Positions 48,293 to 57,461 of a DNA stretch of 64,000 nucleotides are shown piece after piece; the first letter of the stretch is position 1, and each line of letters starts with the position of its first letter. The stretch spans positions 2,108,001-2,172,000 of the forward strand of contig NZ_CP030051.1 of the NCBI RefSeq assembly GCF_004114975.1. The letters run 5' to 3'. The position numbers and the translations under genes were made by a program. Source of the stretch: Bradyrhizobium guangdongense (lineage in GTDB: Bacteria; Pseudomonadota; Alphaproteobacteria; Rhizobiales; Xanthobacteraceae). The notes under the pieces were generated by a model that was not told where the DNA came from, made no database searches, and saw only the letters and a program-made list of their open reading frames with translations.

Positions 48293-49960
48293 TTACCTCG
48301 CCAGCCTGTGCACGGCCTCATCCACGCTGTGGAAGACGTGCTCCCTCGGCAAGGCGTCAAAAAGGCGGAAACGCTCGAACGCGTCCTGCGCGCGCACCGA
48401 TTCCAGCCGGGCCAGCGCGACGGTGACGCCTTGCGCGTTGCACACCTTGAAGACGTCGAGCAGGATCTGCGCGGCGGTGAAGTCGATCTCGACCATGCCG
48501 CTCGCCTCCAGCACCAGGAGTTGCGGCATTGCCGTGCCGAGCACTTTTGCCACGTCGCTCCGGAAGCTCGGCGCATTGAGGAACGACAGCGGCGCCTGCA
48601 GCCCGATCACGGCAACGCCCTCGACGCGCTCTCCGGTCATGTGCGGATGCGCCGGCCACCAGATCGTGGTGCCCGGCACGCGCTCGAATTCGACCAGCCT
48701 TGCGCGCGTCGTGCTCCAAATGCCGTGCAGCAGCGACAGCATGATGCCGAGGAACGCACCCTGCTGGATCGGCAGCACGATGATCAGCGCGGCGGTGGCG
48801 ACGATCAGCAGAAATTCGCTGAACGACTGGCGGTAGATCGTGACGATCTGCCTGGTGCGGATGATCCGCAGCGCCACGAACAGCAGGATGCCGCCGAGCG
48901 CTGCGTCGGGTACATGGCGCAGCAATCCCGTTCCGAAGGCGAGCAGCGCCAGCACGATCAGCGCTGCCGCAAGGCCGGCGAGCTGCGATTGTCCGCCGGT
49001 CTCGGCGACGATGCCCGTGCGCGGCGGGCTGGCATTGACCGGAAAGGCGCCGAACAGGCCGGACAGCACGCTGCCCGCGCCGGTGCCGAGGAAGTCGCGG
49101 TCGACATCGGCGGGCTGGTCGGGATCGGACGGGAACGATCGCGTGGTGGCCGCGGTCTGCACCATCACCACCACGGTGACCACGAAGGCGAGCGGCACCA
49201 GGCGAACCCAGAGCTCCGGTGCAAGGACCGGGAAGGTCGGTCGCGGCAGCGTGCCTGGCACGGCGCCGACGACGTTGACGCCCTTGCTCTCGAGGCCAAG
49301 CGCGATCGTGGCCAGCGTCGCGGCAACCAGCCCGATCAGCGCGCCCGGGATTTTTGCGCTGATCTTCTCGGAGATGAAGACCACCGCGAGCACGCCGAAG
49401 CCGATGCAGAGCGTGACGGGATTGGTGCGGCCGATCTCGGTAGCAAGCACGCCGATGCGATCGAGTGTCGGGCCGTCAGGCGAGTCCAGCCCGAGCACGC
49501 TCGGCAATTGCGACACGATGATGTGGACGGAGATGCCGGCGAGGAAGCCGACCATCACAGGCATCGACAGGAGGTTGGCGATACCGCCGAGCCGGAACGC
49601 GCCGCCCGCGACCATCATCGCGCCGACCATCAAGGCCAGCGCGATGGCGAACCCCTGATATTCCGGTGAGCCCGTGGCGGCGAGCGCCGCAAGTCCGCCG
49701 GCGAAGATCGGCGTGATGGTGGAATCGGCGCCGCAGGACAGGAAGCGGTTGCCGCCGAGCAGCGCAAAGCCGAACGAGCCTGCCATGAAGGCGAAGAATC
49801 CGATCTGCGGCGCAAAGCCGCCGAGCCGCGCCGTTGCCATCTGCTCGGGGATCGCGATCGCCGCCAGCGTCAGTCCCGCCATCAGGTCGCCCGGTAAGGA
49901 ATAGGAGGCGAGCGATCGGAGTAGCGGCCAGGCAGGCTTGGCGTCGGCGTCGTGCGGCAT
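48293..49960 (-). CDS. SulP-family anion transporter with STAS domain
   Basis: 555 residues. The transport core has ten or more segments, with GDLMAGLTLAAIAIPEQMA near the start and GLFGAFPVNASPPRTGIVAE in the middle. A cytoplasmic STAS domain follows from about 440, including LLVLEASGMVEIDFTAAQIL. The family moves sulfate, bicarbonate or other anions; the substrate is not set by sequence. ATG 49960 has GGGG 7 nt before it; a TTG nine codons upstream is less likely. A dispersed repeat begins 88 nt upstream. Confidence 0.93.
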   Translation of the reverse strand: MPHDADAKPAWPLLRSLASYSLPGDLMAGLTLAAIAIPEQMATARLGGFAPQIGFFAFMAGSFGFALLGGNRFLSCGADSTITPIFAGGLAALAATGSPEYQGFAIALALMVGAMMVAGGAFRLGGIANLLSMPVMVGFLAGISVHIIVSQLPSVLGLDSPDGPTLDRIGVLATEIGRTNPVTLCIGFGVLAVVFISEKISAKIPGALIGLVAATLATIALGLESKGVNVVGAVPGTLPRPTFPVLAPELWVRLVPLAFVVTVVVMVQTAATTRSFPSDPDQPADVDRDFLGTGAGSVLSGLFGAFPVNASPPRTGIVAETGGQSQLAGLAAALIVLALLAFGTGLLRHVPDAALGGILLFVALRIIRTRQIVTIYRQSFSEFLLIVATAALIIVLPIQQGAFLGIMLSLLHGIWSTTRARLVEFERVPGTTIWWPAHPHMTGERVEGVAVIGLQAPLSFLNAPSFRSDVAKVLGTAMPQLLVLEASGMVEIDFTAAQILLDVFKVCNAQGVTVALARLESVRAQDAFERFRLFDALPREHVFHSVDEAVHRLAR

Positions 49961-50047
49961 CGAGGTCCCCGGAAAACTGTGCGTCAAACAACAACACTAC
50001 AGCATTTCGGGATCGGAAGGCGCCAGACGCGATTTCTCACCATCCGC

Positions 50048-50125
50048 GTCGTTGCGAGCGCAGCGAAGCAATCCAGAATCCCTCCCAGGAAAGACTCTGG
50101 ATCGCTTCGCTGCGCTCGCAATGAC
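50048..50125. repeat. Dispersed inverted repeat between SulP and caspase-like genes
   Basis: Arms 50048-50077 and 50096-50125 match as reverse complements at 28 of 30 positions. The core is TTGCGAGCGCAGCGAAGC and its complement. This is a separate repeat family of the type common in rhizobia. It lies between the start of the SulP gene and the end of the Gly-rich ORF. Confidence 0.85.
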
Positions 50126-50163
50126 CGAGGAGAGATTGGTTCTCGGTATCGCTGGCGAAAACC

Positions 50164-50256
50164 TCAGTACCGGCCGCGCTCGTTGCGATAATCGCCGCCG
50201 CGGCCTCCGCCGCCCATTCCCATGCCAATTCCAATCCCGATCCCGATGCCTTGCAT
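50164..50256 (-). CDS. Very short glycine-rich ORF coupled to the caspase-like gene
   Basis: 30 residues, MQGIGIGIGIGMGMGGGGRG then GDYRNERGRY. Its ATG shares a base with the caspase-like gene's TGA (TGATG, 50254-50258), an arrangement that often couples translation. The Ile/Met-Gly alternation could form a membrane-active or self-associating peptide. It could also be a former C-terminal extension split off by a frameshift. There is no homology evidence from reading alone. Confidence 0.4.
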   Translation of the reverse strand: MQGIGIGIGIGMGMGGGGRGGDYRNERGRY

Positions 50257-51632
50257 CACGGCACCGGCGGTGGACCGGGAGGCGGTGCGCGTTCCACGAC
50301 GACTTCGTCGGGCGGCGGCCGGCGCTTCGGCGGTGTATCGACGACCTTGCGCTTTGGCGGCGTGTCGTCGACGCGCTTCTTGATGACGGGCGCAATCGTC
50401 GGATTGATCGGCGTCGCCGGCGGCGTCGGTGCCGAGCATGGACAGGTCGGCGCCATGGCGACGGCGACGGGAACCGCCGCGGCCGCAACCGGCACGGCAT
50501 AATTGCGGTTCTGCACGCGCAGCAGCAGCCGCCGCGCGGTTGCGGCGAGATCGCTGTTGCCCCAGTTCGCGAGATAGGCCTCGAAGGAGGCGCGGGTGTT
50601 CATCGCGACCGCGCGCTCCCACGCCAGCATCTGGCGCCGGCGCTCCAGCACCGTGCGCAGGCGCGGCGTGGTGGAGGCCTCCGCGTAGAGTTCGATATAG
50701 GCCTGATAGGCCTCTACGGTGTCCTCAGTGATCACGAGATCATAGGCGGCGCTGGCATCCTTGCCCTGCAAGTCCTTGCGCCACTCCGCGACGCTGCGCG
50801 GGGTGCTGGCAAGCGCCATCGCATTTGTGACAGCAGCAGCCGGCTGGCCGCTGCTGTCACCGAAGAATTTGAAGTCGGTGGTCAGCGACGAGCTTTCCCA
50901 CGGGATCTGTCGCCCGTCGGTCGATTGCGCCACGGCGATGCGGATGCGTTTGAACACTTCCTCGATCGGCAGGTTCGGTTGCTTGGCGACCGTCAGTGCC
51001 GCCGTTGTGTAGGGACTGTCGGCGCCGGAGCCGTCCTCGGCCTCAGCGCCGGGCGAGGTCGAATACGAGATGAAGGACCCGGGCGCGCCCGCTTTGGTAT
51101 CGACGATGGCAAGCCCATGGCCGGCGCCCGAGAGCGCCGGGAACGGATTGTTGCGGCAGGCATCCAGCATGAAGATGCGCGCCCGTGTCGGCAGCGCGCC
51201 AAGCGTGTTGAGCAGATCGTTCAGCCGCACGCCCTGAAGCGGAATGTCGGCTTCGCGCTTGGGATCGAGATCGACAGGCACCAGATAGTTCTCGCCGTCG
51301 ATCTGCAGGCCGTGGCCAGCGTAGAACACCAGCGCGACGGTGTCGGCGCCGCTGGCGCTGACCTTGTCGGCGAAATCCGAGATCGCCTGGCGCATCTCGA
51401 TCTGCGCGAGGTTCGGCGCCGCAGTGACGGTGAAGCCGGCATTACCGAGCAGCTCGGCCATGCCCTTGGCATCGTTGGCAGCGTTGGGCAGCTCGGGCAC
51501 GGTGCGATAGGCGGACTGGCCGATCACCAGCGCGAGCCGCGCTTCGGCGGCAGCCTCCGTCGGCGTCATCAACTGGCTGAGGGCAAACAGGCCGGAGGCA
51601 AGAAGCAAATTGCAAAGGACTGGACGGCGCAT
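50256..51632 (-). CDS. Secreted caspase-like (C14) protein
   Basis: 458 residues. A signal peptide (VLCNLLLASGLFALSQLMTP) is followed by a peptidase C14 domain: LALVIGQSAYRTVPELPNAA, the catalytic His107 in VFYAGHGLQIDGENYLVPVD and Cys159 in IFMLDACRNNPF. A helical segment and a Pro/Lys-rich tail (PPKRKVVDTPPKRRPPPDEV) end it. The dyad is complete, so it may be an active orthocaspase-like protease cutting after basic residues, placed in the periplasm. No partner protease or defence gene is visible beside it. Confidence 0.9.
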   Translation of the reverse strand: MRRPVLCNLLLASGLFALSQLMTPTEAAAEARLALVIGQSAYRTVPELPNAANDAKGMAELLGNAGFTVTAAPNLAQIEMRQAISDFADKVSASGADTVALVFYAGHGLQIDGENYLVPVDLDPKREADIPLQGVRLNDLLNTLGALPTRARIFMLDACRNNPFPALSGAGHGLAIVDTKAGAPGSFISYSTSPGAEAEDGSGADSPYTTAALTVAKQPNLPIEEVFKRIRIAVAQSTDGRQIPWESSSLTTDFKFFGDSSGQPAAAVTNAMALASTPRSVAEWRKDLQGKDASAAYDLVITEDTVEAYQAYIELYAEASTTPRLRTVLERRRQMLAWERAVAMNTRASFEAYLANWGNSDLAATARRLLLRVQNRNYAVPVAAAAVPVAVAMAPTCPCSAPTPPATPINPTIAPVIKKRVDDTPPKRKVVDTPPKRRPPPDEVVVERAPPPGPPPVP

Positions 51633-51762
51633 GGTGTCACCTCCATCGGCAATGGCGCGAGGATGTCACCTTTTGTAGTGGTCCGCCATGGCGCCGTCTG
51701 TGCGCTAGCTCACGGACGCGCGTGCGGCAAAGTGGGGCAGGGCCGCTGCCGGAGCCGACGCA

Positions 51763-52680
51763 TCATAGGCCACGGTCCCATGGAGGGTCCGGCGCAAAGC
51801 GCGCGGCGAGGAAATCGATGAAGGCGCGCACCTTGGCCGGCGGACGACGATCGGGCAGGTAGACCGCATGGACCGCGGAGGACTGGATCTCCGGCTGGTC
51901 GAGCGGCAGCGCGACCAGCGTGCCGGCCCGCAGATCATCGGCGATGATGAAGGTCGGCTGCCGGGCGATGCCAAGGCCGGCCAGCGCTGCCGCGCGCAGC
52001 ACATCGCCATTGTTGGCGCGCAGGTTTCCCGACACCTGGACGCGGATCTCGCCATCCGCCCCGAACAGCCATTCCGCCGCGCTCGCCTGCTGCGAAAGCG
52101 TGTAGCCGAGACAATTATGCGCGGCGAGATCGCCCACGCTGCGCGGCGTGCCGTGCTTCGCCAGATATGACGGCGCGGCGCAGACGACCAGGCGGTTCGG
52201 CGCGAGCTTGCGCGCCACCATGCTGGAGTCGCGCAGCTTGCCGATGCGGATCGCGAGGTCCCAACCCTCCTCGGCGAGGTCGACGAGACGATCATTGAGG
52301 CCGAGCTCGAGGGTGACTTCAGGGTGGCGCTCGGAGAATTCGGCAATCAGGGGAGCGATCTGTCGAGTGCCGAATACCACGGGCACGTTGACCCGCAACG
52401 ATCCGCGCGGCTCGACCCGCTCGCGCGCGACCGCGGCATCCGCCGTCTCCATGTCGGCGAGGATCCGCTCGGACGATTCCAGATAGAGGCGGCCGGCCTC
52501 GGTGATCGACAGTCGCCGCGTGGTGCGGTGGAACAGCTTGACGCCGAGCCGCGCCTCCAGCGACGCGACGTGCTTGGTCACCATGGTCTGCGACAGCCCC
52601 ATCGCGCGGGCCGCGCCGGACAGGCTGCCGTTCGCCGCCACCTTGGCGAAGACTTCCAGGCTGGTCAGCCGGTCGAGCAT
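51763..52680 (-). CDS. LysR-family transcriptional regulator
   Basis: 305 residues. The helix-turn-helix MLDRLTSLEVFAKVAANGSL then SGAARAMGLSQTMVTKHVAS is intact; LEARLGVKLFHRTTRRLSIT completes the wing and linker. The effector domain is of normal length. It belongs to the DsdC/CrgA-like group common beside oxidoreductase or DoxX genes. It is divergent from the DoxX gene and probably controls it. Confidence 0.92.
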   Translation of the reverse strand: MLDRLTSLEVFAKVAANGSLSGAARAMGLSQTMVTKHVASLEARLGVKLFHRTTRRLSITEAGRLYLESSERILADMETADAAVARERVEPRGSLRVNVPVVFGTRQIAPLIAEFSERHPEVTLELGLNDRLVDLAEEGWDLAIRIGKLRDSSMVARKLAPNRLVVCAAPSYLAKHGTPRSVGDLAAHNCLGYTLSQQASAAEWLFGADGEIRVQVSGNLRANNGDVLRAAALAGLGIARQPTFIIADDLRAGTLVALPLDQPEIQSSAVHAVYLPDRRPPAKVRAFIDFLAARFAPDPPWDRGL

Positions 52681-52776
52681 CTATTTCACTCTAGAGGTGT
52701 GAGGTATATTTCCAGAATAGCAGATTATCATTCTATCGGGAATAGATCATAGATCTTCGCAACAATGGAGACACCG
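52681..52776. promoter_or_regulatory. Divergent promoter region between LysR and DoxX genes
   Basis: A 96-nt AT-rich spacer, unlike the flanking GC-rich genes. It shows AATAG twice (near 52715 and 52740) and an ATAG-N12-CTAT dyad, a plausible LysR site. Confidence 0.4.
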
Positions 52777-53220
52777 ATGATCGATTCCCGTACTGCCCCT
52801 TACGCGGCCCTCGCGTTGCGTGTGACCTTGGGCGCCCTGTTCCTGGCCCATGCGAGCCTGAAACTGTTCGTCTTCACCCCCGCCGGCACGGCAAAGTTCT
52901 TCGGCAGCCTCGGCTTCCCGCCGGAGCTGGCCTACCTCGTGATGACGGTGGAAGTTCTCAGCGGCATTGCGCTGATCCTCGGCGTCTGGACCCGCTATGC
53001 GGCGCTGGCAGGCATTCCGGTCCTGCTCGGCGCGATCTTCACCGTGCACGGCGCGGCGGGCTTCTTCTTCACCAACCCGAAGGGCGGCTGGGAATTTCCC
53101 GCATTCTGGGCCATCGCGCTGGTCGCGCAGGCGCTGCTTGGCGATGGCGCCTTCGCATTGCGGCCCTCGCGCGAGGTCGAGGCAGCAAGCGGGCAGCTGA
53201 GCGTGGCGCCGTCGCGCTGA
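52777..53220 (+). CDS. DoxX-family membrane protein
   Basis: 147 residues with four membrane segments. AALALRVTLGALFLAHASLK and FFGSLGFPPELAYLVMTVEV are family marks. DoxX proteins appear as quinone-related or redox-stress membrane proteins, function not fixed. I choose ATG 52777 because GGAG is 6 nt before it; ATG 52765 lies at the GGAG itself. A strong terminator follows 23 nt after the stop. Confidence 0.88.
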   Translation: MIDSRTAPYAALALRVTLGALFLAHASLKLFVFTPAGTAKFFGSLGFPPELAYLVMTVEVLSGIALILGVWTRYAALAGIPVLLGAIFTVHGAAGFFFTNPKGGWEFPAFWAIALVAQALLGDGAFALRPSREVEAASGQLSVAPSR

Positions 53221-53243
53221 TCGCAACGATCGTTTGAAATGAG

Positions 53244-53276
53244 AGAGCTGCGGGACCTCGGTCCCGCAGCTCTTTT
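53244..53276 (+). terminator. Rho-independent terminator after the DoxX gene
   Basis: AGAGCTGCGGGACC (53244-53257) pairs perfectly with GGTCCCGCAGCTCT (53260-53273), a 14-bp stem with a tiny loop, followed by TTTT. It is the strongest terminator in the window. Confidence 0.93.
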
Positions 53277-53557
53277 GCTTGGTCCCATCAATATGCGTTC
53301 GGCATTGATCCATGCCCGATTTGGATCGATCGTCGTCGCTCCTGCATGCCGGGCCTTGTCGCTGCCGTGCGGCATCGTCGAAAACATCGGAAAACATAGG
53401 CGTTCCGCTGCGATCTCCGTCAGCGATCCAATCCCTCGCGCACGCGTGTCGCTCCCTGCCGCGAGCCTTGCCTGCTCCGTCGCTTTGGCCATACAGTCTG
53501 CGCAACAGGCCGTGTCAACGAGCGCGGCTACAAACAAGAATATTGGGGAGAGAAACC
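53277..53557 (+). promoter_or_regulatory. Leader region of the TRAP operon
   Basis: With the terminator this fills a 337-nt gap. It must hold the promoter of the TRAP genes because a terminator precedes it. I see no clear box; the GGGGAG ribosome site lies just before the start. Confidence 0.4.
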
Positions 53558-54589
53558 ATGGCCCTCGTGCCCGTCAGCCGTCGCGCGTTCCTGAGGTCGT
53601 CGACCGGGGTGACCGCCGGTTTCGTGCTCTCTCCCGCCATCATCGGCCGCGCTGAAGCTGCAACGCTGAAGCTAAAATGCTCCTCCTCGCTGCCGAACGA
53701 TCCCAAATTCGCCAACGGTCGCGTCTACTATGACAATCTCGTCAAGAATCTGAAGGGCAACGGGCTCGGCGAGCAGGTCGAGGTCGCCTTCTTTCCGGAC
53801 AATCAGCTCGGGCAGGAAATCGACGTCATCAATTCGGTGAAGCTCGGCGTCATCGACCTCATGGTCTCGGGCTCGTCGATCTCGGCCAATCTGGTGCCGC
53901 TGGTCGGCACCTACGATCTCGGCTTCCTGTTCTCGAGCTTTCCGCAGCAGACCAAGGCGTTCGACGCCGGCGCCGCCAAGCCGATCGAGGACGCGCTGCT
54001 CAAGGGCAGCAACATCCGCATCATCGCCTGGGCGTATAATTTCGGCTCGCGCAGCGTGTTCGCGAAGAAGCCGGTGAAGACGCCGGAGGATCTCGCCGGT
54101 CTCAAGATCAGGACGCTGCCCAATCCAGTCATTACCGAATGCCTGCGGCTGATGGGCGCTGCCGCGACGCCGCTGGCGTTCGGCGAAATCTACACGGCGC
54201 TGCAGGCCGGCGTGCTGGACGGCCTCGAGCACGATCCTCCGACAATCCTCGCCAGCAAGTTCTATGAGACCGCGAAGTTCTACGCGCTGACGCAGCACAA
54301 TTTCTCACCGCTTGCGATCTACTTCAGCGATGCGACCTTCAACCGCATGGATCCGAAGCTGCGCGAAGGCTTTCTCGACGCCGCGAAGAAGGCCGCGGCC
54401 GATACGCGGACGCACGGGCTCGCGGTCGAGAAGGAGGCACTGGCTGCGCTCACCGAGAAGGGCGTGACGGTGGCCGAATGCGACCGCGAAGCCTTCAAGA
54501 AGCGCGTGGCACCGCAGACGGAGAACTTCATCAAGGCGCGGCCGGAATCCAAGGCGGTCATCGACATCATTCGTTCGACGCAAGCCTGA
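53558..54589 (+). CDS. TRAP transporter solute-binding protein, DctP type
   Basis: Periplasmic binding protein of a TRAP importer, 343 residues. It starts with a twin-arginine signal (VSRRAFLRSSTGVTAGFVLS), so it is likely exported folded. LKIRTLPNPVITECLRLMGA contains the conserved Arg and Asn for the ligand carboxylate, and LAFGEIYTALQAGVLDGLEH is a family mark. It heads an operon with the fused permease (1-nt gap) and a 2-hydroxyacid dehydrogenase, so the ligand is probably a hydroxy acid or related organic acid. Confidence 0.92.
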   Translation: MALVPVSRRAFLRSSTGVTAGFVLSPAIIGRAEAATLKLKCSSSLPNDPKFANGRVYYDNLVKNLKGNGLGEQVEVAFFPDNQLGQEIDVINSVKLGVIDLMVSGSSISANLVPLVGTYDLGFLFSSFPQQTKAFDAGAAKPIEDALLKGSNIRIIAWAYNFGSRSVFAKKPVKTPEDLAGLKIRTLPNPVITECLRLMGAAATPLAFGEIYTALQAGVLDGLEHDPPTILASKFYETAKFYALTQHNFSPLAIYFSDATFNRMDPKLREGFLDAAKKAAADTRTHGLAVEKEALAALTEKGVTVAECDREAFKKRVAPQTENFIKARPESKAVIDIIRSTQA

Positions 54590-54590
54590 G

Positions 54591-56465
54591 ATGGCCAAAT
54601 CCGAGATGGCCATGACCGGCGCCTTGCCCCTCTCGGGCGGTCGACACGGCAGCATTGCGCTGCTGCTCCGTTGCAGCGACACGATCGCAGCCATCTTGCT
54701 GGCTGCCGATCTCGCGGTCGTCTGCGGCTCGGTGCTGTTGCGTTTCTTCTTCAACGCGCCGGTCGAATGGTCGGATGACGTTGCGCGCGGATTGATGGTC
54801 GGCTCGGCCTTCTTCGGCGCGGCGAGCGCACTCGCACGCGGCGAGAATGTCGGCGTGTCCTTCTTTCGCGATCTGTTGCCGCAGCGGCTACGAACGCTGG
54901 TCGACGCGGCGAGTGCCGTGCTCGTCGTGCTGATCTCCGGCTATGTCGCCTACAACGCGATCAAGCTGGGTTCGCTGACATCGGGCCAGACCACCGGCTC
55001 GGGCCTGCCGCTGGAGCTCACCTTCTATCCGATGGGCATCGGTGCGCTGTTCATGACGGTGTTCGCGGTCGATCATCTCTGCGCGCGGCCGCTGCCGGAG
55101 ATCGTCAGAGGCCTGGTCGCCGTCGCCATCGTCACCGGGCTCTATCTCGCCTGGGATTACCTGTCGCCGTCATCGGTGCCGTCGGCGGGCACGCTGATGC
55201 TGATCGGCTTCTTCGCCACGTTGTTCGGCGGCTTGCCGATCGGATTTGCGCTGGCGCTGGCCGCGCTGATCTTCATCTGGGTCGAGGGCGCGCTGCCGGG
55301 CGTCATCTTCGCCCAGCAGATGGCGCGCGGCATCGACAATTTCGTGCTGCTTGCAATCCCGTTCTTCATCCTCGTCGGCTACCTCATGGAAGCCAACGGC
55401 ATGTCGGTGCGCCTGATCGAGCTGCTGCAGCGCGCTGTGGGGCGCATGCGCGGCGGACTGAACGTGGTGATGGTGGCCTCGATCGTGCTGTTCTCGGGCA
55501 TCTCGGGCTCTAAGATGGCCGATGTCGCCGCGGTCGGTTCCGTGCTGATTCCGGCGGCACGCCGCTCCCGGCAGAATCCCGGCGGCGCGGTCGCGCTGCT
55601 TGCGGCGTCCGCGGTGATGGCGGAGACCATTCCGCCCTGCATCAACCTGATCATTTTGGGCTTTGTCGCGAACCTGTCGATCGGCGGCCTGTTCATGGCG
55701 GGGCTGTTGCCGGCGGCGCTGATGGCGGCGGTTCTGATCGCCTTCTCCATCATCTCCGGCAAGCCACGCGCGGACGCCGAAGAGGTCGAACCGCAGGTGG
55801 CGGTGTCGGGCCTGTGGAGCGGCGCGATCGCCTCGTTCGGTCTGATCTTCCTGATCTTCTTCGGCTTCAAGAGCGGCTTTGCCACCGCAACCGAAATCTC
55901 GGCCTTCGCGGTCGCCTATGCGCTCATCGTTGGCAGCGTGGTGTTCCGCGAGCTCAGCTTCAGATCGGCGGCGCACAGTTTCGTGCAGGCGGCGACGCGT
56001 GCGGGTCTCGTGCTGTTCATCGTCGCCGCCGCGCAGTCGCTCGCGTTCACGCTGACCCTGCAACAGGTGCCGCATGCGGTCGGCGACTTCATGCTTTCGT
56101 TGTCCAAAACCTCGGGCGTCTGGCTGTTCATCCTTCTCGCGATCGCCGTGCTGATCGTGATGGGCTCGGTGCTGGAAGGCGCGGCCGCGCTGATCATCTT
56201 CGGGCCGCTGCTGCTGCCGGTTGCGGTGCAGCTCGGCATCGATCCCCTGCATTTCGGCGTCGTGCTCGTGATCGCAATGGGCATCGGCCTGTTTGCGCCG
56301 CCGCTCGGGCTCGGGCTCTACGGTGCCTGCCTGATCGGCAACGTGCCGATCGAGCAGACGGTGAAGCCGATCCTGGGCTATCTCGGCCTGTTGTTCCTCT
56401 GTCTGCTCGTCATCGCCTTCGTGCCCTGGCTCTCGACCGCCTTGCCGCGCGCATTCGGCTATTGA
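54591..56465 (+). CDS. Fused TRAP transporter permease (DctQ-DctM)
   Basis: 624-residue inner-membrane protein joining the small DctQ-like part (about 1-165, four segments, LLRFFFNAPVEWSDDVARGL) and the large DctM-like part (from about 200). GFFATLFGGLPIGFALALAA, AIPFFILVGYLMEANGMS, SGSKMADVAAVGSVLIP and MGIGLFAPPLGLGLYGACLI mark the DctM half. The Na+-driven carrier works with the binding protein just upstream. The start follows the previous stop after a single base (TGAGATG). Confidence 0.94.
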   Translation: MAKSEMAMTGALPLSGGRHGSIALLLRCSDTIAAILLAADLAVVCGSVLLRFFFNAPVEWSDDVARGLMVGSAFFGAASALARGENVGVSFFRDLLPQRLRTLVDAASAVLVVLISGYVAYNAIKLGSLTSGQTTGSGLPLELTFYPMGIGALFMTVFAVDHLCARPLPEIVRGLVAVAIVTGLYLAWDYLSPSSVPSAGTLMLIGFFATLFGGLPIGFALALAALIFIWVEGALPGVIFAQQMARGIDNFVLLAIPFFILVGYLMEANGMSVRLIELLQRAVGRMRGGLNVVMVASIVLFSGISGSKMADVAAVGSVLIPAARRSRQNPGGAVALLAASAVMAETIPPCINLIILGFVANLSIGGLFMAGLLPAALMAAVLIAFSIISGKPRADAEEVEPQVAVSGLWSGAIASFGLIFLIFFGFKSGFATATEISAFAVAYALIVGSVVFRELSFRSAAHSFVQAATRAGLVLFIVAAAQSLAFTLTLQQVPHAVGDFMLSLSKTSGVWLFILLAIAVLIVMGSVLEGAAALIIFGPLLLPVAVQLGIDPLHFGVVLVIAMGIGLFAPPLGLGLYGACLIGNVPIEQTVKPILGYLGLLFLCLLVIAFVPWLSTALPRAFGY

Positions 56466-56477
56466 AGGAGTGCCGTT

Positions 56478-57455
56478 GTGAAAGTCCTGCTGGCCCATAC
56501 GCCGGAGATGCGCCGCAATTACTACGGCGATCGCAGCCTGAACGGCCTGCGCGCGATTGCTGACGTGATCCTCCACGAGGGCGATCAGGCGCTCGATGCG
56601 GCCGGCCTCGTGACTGCGGCCAAGGATGCCGACATCATCGTCGCCGATCGCATGACCGAAGGCCGCGGCGAGATCTTCGCGCTGTTGCCGCGCCTGCGTG
56701 CCTTCGTCCGCTGCGCCGTCGACATCCGCAACGTCGATGTCGAGGCGGCCTCGCAGGCCGGCGTGCTGGTGACCCGTGCCGGTCCCGGCTTCGTCCAGGC
56801 GGTGGCCGAGCTCGCGGTCGGCTTCATGGTCGATCTGTCCCGCGGCGTGTCGCGGACGACGGCGGATTACCACGCCGGCCGCAAGCCGGAAGCGCGGATG
56901 GGCCGCCAGCTCGCCGGCAGCACGATCGGCATCATCGGCTATGGCAGCATCGGCCGCTATCTCGCCGAGATTGCCAAGGTGCTGCGGATGGAGGTGCTGG
57001 TCGCCGATCCTTTTGCCACTGTCGCTGACACCGCGCTCAGGCACGTCGCGCTGGAGGAGCTTCTCGCGGCCTCCGACTATGTCGTGTGCCTTGCCATCGC
57101 CAACGAGCAGACCGAAAAGCTGATCGGGGAGGCGGCGCTTGCGCGGATGCAGAAGCATGCCGTCTTCATCAATCTGTCGCGCGGTAATCTGGTCGACGAA
57201 GCCGCGCTCGCCAAGGCGCTGCTGGAGAACCGCATCGCCGGCGCGGCGATGGACGTCGGCCGCGCGCCCGACCAGATGCCGACGCCGGAGCTGGCGAAGC
57301 TTCCGAACGTCATCGCGACGCCTCATGTCGGCGGGCTGACGCCGCAGGCGATTGAATATCAGTCGCTGGAAACCGTGCGGCAGGTCGAGGCGATCAGCAA
57401 AGGCGAGGTGCCGCCGGGCGCCGTCAATGCCGAGCACTGGACGAGGCGCCCTTGA
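56478..57455 (+). CDS. D-isomer-specific 2-hydroxyacid dehydrogenase
   Basis: 325 residues. The cofactor loop is GIIGYGSIGRYLAEIAKVL, LSRGNLVDEAALAKAL carries the NAD-binding Arg region, and the catalytic His appears in ATPHVGGLTPQAIEY. The enzyme reduces or oxidises a D-2-hydroxy acid. It lies 12 nt after the TRAP permease gene, so it probably processes the imported acid. The convergent binding-protein gene ends 6 nt beyond it. Confidence 0.92.
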   Translation: MKVLLAHTPEMRRNYYGDRSLNGLRAIADVILHEGDQALDAAGLVTAAKDADIIVADRMTEGRGEIFALLPRLRAFVRCAVDIRNVDVEAASQAGVLVTRAGPGFVQAVAELAVGFMVDLSRGVSRTTADYHAGRKPEARMGRQLAGSTIGIIGYGSIGRYLAEIAKVLRMEVLVADPFATVADTALRHVALEELLAASDYVVCLAIANEQTEKLIGEAALARMQKHAVFINLSRGNLVDEAALAKALLENRIAGAAMDVGRAPDQMPTPELAKLPNVIATPHVGGLTPQAIEYQSLETVRQVEAISKGEVPPGAVNAEHWTRRP

Positions 57456-57461
57456 GCGGCT

